Below are positions 1 to 5,720 of a stretch of DNA of 20,027 nt, piece by piece. Source of the stretch: Alphaproteobacteria bacterium MarineAlpha9_Bin7 (lineage in GTDB: Bacteria > Pseudomonadota > Alphaproteobacteria > UBA7887); contig PTKD01000007.1 in assembly GCA_002938115.1 (NCBI GenBank), forward strand, positions 1-20,027. Reading direction: 5' to 3'. The notes under the pieces were generated by a model that was not told the DNA's origin, did not search any database, and saw only the letters and a program-made list of their open reading frames with translations. The translations under genes and the position numbers were made by a program. Within the stretch, counting starts at the first letter, position 1, and the number at the start of each line of letters is the position of its first letter.

Positions 1-51
1 CATGGCGAATCTGACTATGGGCGCGGTTTGTCGGCTGTAGTGCTTAGGTAG
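1..51 (+). CDS. possible 3' end of an upstream gene (partial)
   Basis: Frame 1 is open from the window edge to a TAG at 49-51 and would give a C-terminal tail ending in GRGLSAVVLR. The tail is too short to recognise. It is listed only because the next gene starts shortly after it on the same strand, which fits a same-strand upstream neighbour. It could equally be chance open frame, since frame 2 also runs open to a stop at 38-40. Confidence 0.25.
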   Translation, partial: HGESDYGRGLSAVVLR

Positions 52-123
52 TGTTGTGCCCCATATTGTTATTTTCTCGCTTTTGTGCGTACTCGGCCTC
101 ATCGTGAGTTGCGTGCTGTTGGC

Positions 124-981
124 ATGAGCGTATCAATTAGGGTATTAGCCTTTACTGTTTTTGCCACGATCTTGTTGGGTGCGTGTCAACCTCTGCCTAG
201 ACCTTTTCAACCACTGATAAAAACATCTGCTAGCGTGCCGCCTGCGCTCGATGGAAAGCTTGGTTTATTCCTTGCGGGTATAGATAACGCGTCGCCTGTG
301 TTTGAGGCAGATTTTGTGGAGACATTGGGTGATGAATTGACCGCCCTCGGTGTTGTGGCAAGTTCTGCTGTTGCCAATCAAGGAAGTTATCTTTTGGTCG
401 GGTTGCTCTCTACACCCCAACCCAAATCAATTCGCTTATCCTGGCGAATTATTGCCGCTGACGGAACTGTGGTCGGATTGTTTGAGCAAGTTGGTGCAAC
501 AGATGAGGCAGCATCCGAAAAGCTTGTGCGAGATGCCGCACGACGCATTTCATCGCTGATGAAGGCTGGAGATCCAACCAAACCGGCTCACGTTCTAGCG
601 ACTTTACCCGCAGTAGTACTTTTCCCGGTGGATGGGGCTCCAGGAGATGGTCGAGTTTCATTGACATCGGCCATGCAAGTGGCCCTCGCGCGACGGTCCA
701 TTCGGGTGAGCGATAACTGGGAGGATGATAGCTTACTGTTGCTTGGTAGCGTCAGGACAAGCGTTCGTGCTGAGGGGCAATTAGTACGTATCCATTGGTC
801 CGTTATAAATAACGAGGGTCACGAGATTGGCTCTGTAACTCAAAGCAACGTTGTCCCATTTGGCACGTTGGACGGATCGTGGGGGGAAATTGCAGATGTC
901 GTTGCAGATGGCGGCGCAGATGGCGTGATGGCTTTGCTGCGTGAAGCTCGTAATTTGAACGTTCCGACAACACTTGATTGA
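124..981 (+). CDS. putative lipoprotein with two repeated halves, function unknown
   Basis: I do not recognise a named family. The product (285 residues from this start) begins with a short charged N-terminus, a hydrophobic stretch and a lipobox LLGAC with the lipidated Cys at residue 21, so it should be exported and anchored in a membrane as a lipoprotein. The ATG at 124 is chosen over the in-frame GTG at 85 because it gives a normal-length lipoprotein signal; neither start has a strong ribosome binding site. The mature part looks like an internal duplication. Residues 87-123 (SYLLVGLL, then IRLSWRIIAADGTVVG) resemble residues 203-241 (SLLLLGSV, then VRIHWSVINNEGHEIG), about 115-118 residues apart. 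Each half begins with a beta-rich stretch and ends in a helix, which suggests two similar alpha/beta domains. It converges on the cca gene with a gap of only 25 bp. Lipoprotein assignment is fairly sure; role unknown. Confidence 0.75.
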   Translation: MSVSIRVLAFTVFATILLGACQPLPRPFQPLIKTSASVPPALDGKLGLFLAGIDNASPVFEADFVETLGDELTALGVVASSAVANQGSYLLVGLLSTPQPKSIRLSWRIIAADGTVVGLFEQVGATDEAASEKLVRDAARRISSLMKAGDPTKPAHVLATLPAVVLFPVDGAPGDGRVSLTSAMQVALARRSIRVSDNWEDDSLLLLGSVRTSVRAEGQLVRIHWSVINNEGHEIGSVTQSNVVPFGTLDGSWGEIADVVADGGADGVMALLREARNLNVPTTLD

Positions 982-1006
982 ATTGGCCTCCTCGGACCAA
1001 CGAGCT

Positions 1007-2269
1007 CTATTGTTTGAATTTGTCAACAATCGTACTGAGGTAGTGCAAAGTTTTTCGGCGTCCTGCTTTAAAGTCGCCGGAGGCCCACCACTCTTCAACT
1101 TCGTTGAGTGCCTTGCCTACCAATGGTCCTGCTGGGATACCAAGCGCAATTATGTCTTCGCCAGCTACTGGAAGCGTTGGCCGATGCCAGTGATTTGCGT
1201 GATCTAACAAGCTTTGCCAATTCGGATCGCGTTCTCCGGATTCACACGCCCACGAGAGAAAGACAGTATCTAGGAAATGTTCGCACCCAAGACGATATAA
1301 TACAGTTTGTGCTTCTGCGCGGCTCATAGTACGTGTAATCTTGAACGGAGACACAAACATCGCCTCAAGTCGACGACGTGACTTATTAGAAAATTTTAGT
1401 CGACTAGCGACTGTGGCCCGCTGTTTACGGTTAGATGTTAGGCTCGCCAATCGGCGCAGTGGATCCACGAGTCCTGTCTGGTTCTCAATGGATACGAGAT
1501 TGTCCGTCCTGCCAATGGCTCCTGTATTTGGGGAAAACTGAAGCGCAGAGGAAAGAACTCCGGATTCATCGGCATATTTAATTGCTGGCATTGGGTCGGG
1601 TACGGCCAACCATTTGAGTAATTCGGAGGCGATTCGTTCACCTGAGAGTGAGTTCAATTTGTTAGTGGCTGCACCGCAGGCGGCAAAAGCTTTGGGGTCG
1701 GGCGGACCTTTACCAAAATGGGCGTAGAAACGAAAAAACCGAAGAATGCGAAGCGTATCCTCCTGAATTCTCCTCTCGGCATTTCCCACGAACCTTACGA
1801 CGCCAGACTTTAAATCATTTGCACCTTTAAGTGGGTCATATAACGTCCCGTTTATGTCACAATACATAGCATTGATGGTAAAATCCCGACGGCTTGCGTC
1901 GACCGACCAATCCTCGGTGAATTGTACTGTTGCGTGACGCCCATCAGTATCAACATCCCGGCGCAACGTAGTGATTTCGAATGTCTCGTCGGCAACGATT
2001 GCGGTGACGGTGCCGTGTTTTACGCCTGTAGGGATTGCCTTCAATCCGGCCGTTTCCAACAGCATGATCACCCGGTTTGGTGCTATCGATGTAGCGATGT
2101 CTATATTATCCCCGCCTGGCTGTCCAAGCAGTGCATCACGGACGCAGCCGCCGACAAACCTGGCCTCCCCGCCCTTTTTGATTAGGGCGTTCATTACCGC
2201 CTGTGTAGCCGGCCTGCGCATCCACTCTTGAATGGGTATTTTAGTCGTGAATGTCGTCGGAAGTGTCAC
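1007..2269 (-). CDS. cca: CCA-adding enzyme (CCA tRNA nucleotidyltransferase, class II)
   Basis: Adds or repairs the 3'-terminal CCA of tRNAs using CTP and ATP. The 420-residue product has the class II nucleotidyltransferase head: GGCVRDALLG (residues 40-49), the metal-binding region at 53-60, EITTLRRDVDTDGRHATV (98-115) and RRDFTINAM (127-135). These are followed by EDTLRILRFFRF (170-181) of the neck and a helical body and tail. There is no HD phosphohydrolase signature, as is usual for the alphaproteobacterial form. One oddity: the metal motif, normally D-x-D, reads D54-N-I-D57 with one extra residue. The start is a GTG whose four bases GTGA overlap the TGA stop of the DUF6111 gene, so translation is probably coupled. 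It is the last gene of a four-gene minus-strand operon. Family assignment is firm; full activity is less certain because of the motif change. Confidence 0.95.
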   Translation of the reverse strand: MTLPTTFTTKIPIQEWMRRPATQAVMNALIKKGGEARFVGGCVRDALLGQPGGDNIDIATSIAPNRVIMLLETAGLKAIPTGVKHGTVTAIVADETFEITTLRRDVDTDGRHATVQFTEDWSVDASRRDFTINAMYCDINGTLYDPLKGANDLKSGVVRFVGNAERRIQEDTLRILRFFRFYAHFGKGPPDPKAFAACGAATNKLNSLSGERIASELLKWLAVPDPMPAIKYADESGVLSSALQFSPNTGAIGRTDNLVSIENQTGLVDPLRRLASLTSNRKQRATVASRLKFSNKSRRRLEAMFVSPFKITRTMSRAEAQTVLYRLGCEHFLDTVFLSWACESGERDPNWQSLLDHANHWHRPTLPVAGEDIIALGIPAGPLVGKALNEVEEWWASGDFKAGRRKTLHYLSTIVDKFKQ

Positions 2270-2541
2270 CGTTCAACGCGTCCCGGGACTATTTCACCGT
2301 CCTCAACATGTGGTGGCACGTAGGTTCCACCTGGCTTTTCTCCACTCCATAGACCAAGTATGACCATGGCTAATATCATTACAGCAAGACCTGACAATAG
2401 CATAATCGACCAAGGCGCATCGCGGGCTTTAGGATTTGCCGCACCTAGCGCCTTCGCTCGCTTGCGGGCATAAATCAACCACCCCACGTAGATTGCTATG
2501 GGTAGCAGTAGTGGCAGGATTTTTGTAAAAAATAGTTTCAT
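2266..2541 (-). CDS. DUF6111-family small membrane protein
   Basis: This 91-residue protein has two membrane segments (about residues 7-25 and 44-65), a basic stretch RKRAK between them, and a conserved-looking tail PGGTYVPPHVEDGEIVPG. That layout matches the uncharacterised DUF6111 family, which I recall sitting beside cca in Rhodospirillales. No catalytic residues are apparent. It starts 3 bp after the stop of the Nudix gene and its TGA overlaps the GTG start of cca, so it lies inside the operon and is probably translated by coupling. The function is unknown; the tail is most likely exposed on one face of the inner membrane. Confidence 0.8.
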   Translation of the reverse strand: MKLFFTKILPLLLPIAIYVGWLIYARKRAKALGAANPKARDAPWSIMLLSGLAVMILAMVILGLWSGEKPGGTYVPPHVEDGEIVPGRVER

Positions 2542-2544
2542 AGT

Positions 2545-3150
2545 TCAGTTCATCATCAGTTCGCGTAAATTGACTAGCATACGCGCCGTGGCACCCCAAA
2601 TATAGTGATCGCCATAATCGAGAACGTAAAATTCTCGATGTTGGCCAGAATCTGTGACTACATGGTCCCGTCGGTAGTTTTCAGCATCGAGGACCAGACT
2701 GAATGGTATCTCAAAGGCGTCTGCCACTTCAAAAGTGTCCAATCGTAGATTTAAGGGTGGCGTGATGAGTCCCACCACCGGAACAACACGAAAACCAGTA
2801 CCTGTCAGGCATACATCTAGGTTCCCAAGGATTTGTACCTGGTTGGGATTTAAGCCGATTGCTTCCTCTGATTCCCGTAACGCTGTGGCAGTTGAATCAT
2901 CGTCAGTTTCTTCGCTTCGGCCGCCCGGAAAACTGATTTGCCCCGGATGGTCCTTTAGAAACGCGCCACGTTGCGTGAGCAGCACAGTCAAGCCATCTGC
3001 ATGATCGACGATCGGAACGAGTACCGCGGCTTGAGCCAAGTCTTCCACCGGTTTTTGGAAATAGGTTTTAGATTCCATCGATAAAGCAGCGCTAATCTCG
3101 ATCTTACTCCGACGGTTGGCAAAGTTTTTAACCAGACGAGTTCGCATCAT
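2545..3150 (-). CDS. Nudix hydrolase, CoA pyrophosphatase-like (NudL type)
   Basis: This family cleaves coenzyme A or its esters into 3',5'-ADP and phosphopantetheine using Mg or Mn. The 201-residue product has the CoA-pyrophosphatase signature LLTQRGAFLKDHPGQISFPGG (around residues 57-77, with the usual L-L-T-x-R and F-P-G-G) followed by the Nudix helix at 76-100. The helix reads LRESEEAIGL where R-E-x-x-E-E-x-G-L is expected, so residue 97 is Ala instead of the last metal-binding Glu. The gene starts inside the end of the DUF1285 gene (23-bp overlap), with AGGAG about 10 bases before the ATG; a second ATG follows immediately. About 40 residues precede the fold, so a later start is possible. 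The fold is clear; activity and substrate are in doubt because of the Ala. Confidence 0.85.
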   Translation of the reverse strand: MMRTRLVKNFANRRSKIEISAALSMESKTYFQKPVEDLAQAAVLVPIVDHADGLTVLLTQRGAFLKDHPGQISFPGGRSEETDDDSTATALRESEEAIGLNPNQVQILGNLDVCLTGTGFRVVPVVGLITPPLNLRLDTFEVADAFEIPFSLVLDAENYRRDHVVTDSGQHREFYVLDYGDHYIWGATARMLVNLRELMMN

Positions 3151-3715
3151 GTTGGTTTTTCTCCTCTACGAAACGGCCAAGCGAAAAGCGGATTTGCTTG
3201 CTTTGCAGGAAAAGCTCTCCGGCCGCCGTATCCTCTTCAGCCCACAATACTAAATCGTAAAACACGGATCGTGCGATTAAAGCTTCTAGTCCGGGGCGGA
3301 TGATTACATATGGTGCCGGTTGGCCCGTATCTGGATCCACAGCTACGTGGATTGGATGTTCCGGCCCTGCTTCGACGACTTCATCAAGATTGGTTCGGAA
3401 ATGGATGATTTGGTTCACTCCGCATCCAACCTGTGTTGCGGACACCGCTATAAACGGCGCGTCCTCCACAGACACTTCCACTCGCTCAACAGGTGTTTCT
3501 AGCCAAAAGCGACCGTCACTTCCACATTTAAGTACCGTGGAAAAGAGTTTTACTAGTGATTTGCGGAGGATTGGCGAACCATGATAGAACCACGTGCCGT
3601 CGCGTGCTATTCGAAAGTCTGGTTCAGCGTTACTGCTATTACCTTCCTGCTCGCGCGCAGTATTCGCGATTTCCTTAGGTGTATCGTATGGGCGGCCGTT
3701 GGAGATCGATTTCAT
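3128..3715 (-). CDS. DUF1285-family protein
   Basis: The 195-residue product matches the DUF1285 family. It has RIARDGTWFYHGSPI (about 35-49), LVKLFSTVL (54-62), DGRFWLETPVERVEVSVEDAPF (67-88), HFRTN (105-109) and a C-terminal PYVIIRPGLEALIARSVFYDLV region (135-156). The first 30 residues and the last 12 are low in conserved features. There is no signal peptide or membrane segment, so it should be cytoplasmic. The biochemical role of the family is not known to me. It is the first gene of the minus-strand operon, just before the CoA-pyrophosphatase-like gene, and its start is only 37 bp from the divergent moxR start. The start ATG has a modest upstream CGGAC as a possible ribosome binding site. 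Confidence 0.85.
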   Translation of the reverse strand: MKSISNGRPYDTPKEIANTAREQEGNSSNAEPDFRIARDGTWFYHGSPILRKSLVKLFSTVLKCGSDGRFWLETPVERVEVSVEDAPFIAVSATQVGCGVNQIIHFRTNLDEVVEAGPEHPIHVAVDPDTGQPAPYVIIRPGLEALIARSVFYDLVLWAEEDTAAGELFLQSKQIRFSLGRFVEEKNQHDANSSG

Positions 3716-3752
3716 GTCCGTACACTAAACAAAACGGCGGGTTGGAAACAGA

Positions 3753-4763
3753 ATGTCAGATGCGCTGTCTACCATTAAGCAACCGCAAGATGAAGTAGTC
3801 CAGGATGTTGATGCGCTAGTCGAAAGGATGGGCAAGGTTCGGAGTCACATAGGGACTTTGATTTTTGGCCAACAGGTTGTGCTTGATCAGGCCCTGATTA
3901 CTTTGTTATCGGGTGGGCACGTTTTGCTCGTGGGTGTCCCGGGCTTGGCAAAGACGCGGTTGACGGAAATTCTTGGAACAGTGCTCGGTTTGTCAGAGCG
4001 TCGCGTCCAGTTCACACCGGATTTAATGCCTGCTGATATTCTCGGTTCTGAAGTGCTGGAGGAATCGGAAACTGGTCGGCGCAGCTTCCGCTTTATCGAG
4101 GGTCCGGTATTTTGCCAACTTCTCATGGCAGATGAGATTAACCGTGCTAGCCCACGCACTCAATCGGCATTGCTTCAGGCCATGCAGGAGCGCCAGGTCT
4201 CGGTCGCGGGACGTAACCGCGTGTTACCTCATCCTTTTCATGTTATCGCAACCCAGAACCCAATTGAACAAGAAGGTATCTACCCCCTACCCGAGGCGCA
4301 GCTAGACCGGTTCTTGATGCAAATAAATATTGATTATCCGGAGCTTGATGATGAATGGAAAATGCTCATCGAGACGACAGGATCGACTGAGAAAATTGCT
4401 ACGGCGGTCTTGACAGCAGAGGAGTTGTTGGCTGCCCAGCAATTAGTGCGGAATGTGCCAGTCGGCGAAAGTGTGGTGGAGGCTATACTAGAACTTGTCC
4501 GATCGGGGCGCCCTCAAACCAGCAATATCGCGCTGGTAACTGAAAATGTGTCTTGGGGCCCAGGGCCCAGGGCCGGACAGGCGTTGATGTTGGCCACCCG
4601 TGCGCGAGCGCTTCTTGATGGTCGTATTTCGCCATCGATTGACGATGTCGTGGCATTGGCGCCAGCCGTGCTACGCCATCGGATGAATATTAGCTTTGCT
4701 GCGCGTGCTGAAGGTCTCACGCTGGATCAGGTGATTGCAAAAATGTGCGCGCCTTTTGCATAG
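3753..4763 (+). CDS. MoxR-family AAA+ ATPase
   Basis: A cytoplasmic ATPase whose relatives act as chaperones that activate or insert cofactors into partner proteins, usually ones with VWA domains. The 336 residues hold Walker A GVPGLAKT (61-68), Walker B LLMADEIN (123-130, with D127 and E128), the sensor-1 motif ATQNP (166-170) with YPLPEAQLDRF (177-187) containing the Arg finger, and a lid domain at about 250-330 with WGPGPRAGQALML. All key residues are present and length is normal. It leads an operon with a DUF58 protein and two large membrane proteins, the standard company of this MoxR branch. The ATG has GGA seven bases upstream. A weak promoter (TTGGAG, 16 bp, TACACT, ending at 3726) lies across the divergent DUF1285 start. 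Confidence 0.95.
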   Translation: MSDALSTIKQPQDEVVQDVDALVERMGKVRSHIGTLIFGQQVVLDQALITLLSGGHVLLVGVPGLAKTRLTEILGTVLGLSERRVQFTPDLMPADILGSEVLEESETGRRSFRFIEGPVFCQLLMADEINRASPRTQSALLQAMQERQVSVAGRNRVLPHPFHVIATQNPIEQEGIYPLPEAQLDRFLMQINIDYPELDDEWKMLIETTGSTEKIATAVLTAEELLAAQQLVRNVPVGESVVEAILELVRSGRPQTSNIALVTENVSWGPGPRAGQALMLATRARALLDGRISPSIDDVVALAPAVLRHRMNISFAARAEGLTLDQVIAKMCAPFA

Positions 4764-4813
4764 AGTGTTGGCTTGTGCTCCACGGTGATAGAGAACGGGC
4801 GAGGTTTTAGGTA

Positions 4814-5704
4814 ATGGCGCAGTCCGCGCATGATCTTCAGCGACGTGCCGAGGCTATCGCGGTCCCTTTGCCCCCATTGCTTATAGCTGCCCAACGTATC
4901 GCTGCGTCGGTGCTTCAAGGTGTTCACGGTCGACGTCAGCCCGGCTCAGGTGAGACGTTTTGGCAGTTCCGTGGTTATCAGCCAACTGACTCGGTGTCAC
5001 TGATCGACTGGCGCCAGTCAGCTAAATCACAACGGGTTTATGTCCGTGAACAGGAATGGGAAGCGTCTCAAAGCGTGTGGTTGTGGTGCGATCAATCCCC
5101 ATCAATGAATTATCAATCGGACGAGGTGCCAGAGCCTAAAGTAGTCCGTGCCAAACTTTTGCTGTTGGCGCTCGCCACATTGTTGCTTCGTGCGGGTGAA
5201 CAGGTCGGCTTGCTTGAACACGGCGGCAAACCGATGCGTGGCGTAAGCGCACTTCCTCGTTTGGCAGAGGCCATAACGGGACAAAATGAGACCGCTAATT
5301 CAAGTACCCCACCACGGATTAGCTTATCTCGTTACGCACAAGTGGTGTTGATAAGTGATTTTCTGGTATCCCCGGATGAACTTCAAAGTGTTATCCAGTG
5401 GTTTGCTGGGCAAGGGCTGGTTGGTCATTTGATCCAAACTTTTGATCCGGCAGAGGAGACGCTGCCTTTTGTGGGACGGGCCCGCTTTACTGGTCTGGAG
5501 GGCGAAGGAGAGACAGTAATAGGACGTGTCGAAACTATACGGGCTGATTATTCGAAGCAGTTGGCGGCGCATCGCGAGAATTTATCGGATATTGCACGTC
5601 GGATGGGTTGGACTTTCTTAACTCATAGAACCGACCATTCACCTGCAACGGCGTTGTTGTCGATTTATTTGATGCTCTCCGGCAGCTTGGGTCGGTTAAT
5701 CTGA
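4814..5704 (+). CDS. DUF58-family protein, partner of the MoxR ATPase
   Basis: This 296-residue protein shows the DUF58 hallmark region: GETFWQFRGYQPTDSVSLIDW (46-66), RQSAKSQRVYVREQEWEASQ (67-86), then a VWA-like beta strand VWLWCDQSPSM (88-98) that carries a D-x-S-x-S metal-site pattern (D93, S95, S97). The rest fits a VWA fold: a strand VVLISDFLVS near 177 and GLVGHLIQTFDPAEETLPF near 205. There is no obvious membrane segment, so it is probably cytosolic or peripheral. DUF58 proteins are the usual gene neighbours and likely clients of MoxR ATPases. It starts 50 bp after moxR and is followed 16 bp later by the DUF4159 gene. Its exact role is not known. Confidence 0.9.
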   Translation: MAQSAHDLQRRAEAIAVPLPPLLIAAQRIAASVLQGVHGRRQPGSGETFWQFRGYQPTDSVSLIDWRQSAKSQRVYVREQEWEASQSVWLWCDQSPSMNYQSDEVPEPKVVRAKLLLLALATLLLRAGEQVGLLEHGGKPMRGVSALPRLAEAITGQNETANSSTPPRISLSRYAQVVLISDFLVSPDELQSVIQWFAGQGLVGHLIQTFDPAEETLPFVGRARFTGLEGEGETVIGRVETIRADYSKQLAAHRENLSDIARRMGWTFLTHRTDHSPATALLSIYLMLSGSLGRLI

Positions 5705-5720
5705 GAGGTTTGCGCGTTTA

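Noticed and set aside
983..1000. TTGG / CCAA pairing in the convergent gap between the lipoprotein gene and cca
   Set aside because: Four base pairs without a T-run on either strand; not convincing as a terminator.
4556..4575. Near-perfect tandem GGGCCCA repeats within moxR
   Set aside because: They encode the conserved W-G-x-G-P-R-A block of the MoxR lid; the protein is normal there, so this is a codon-level coincidence.
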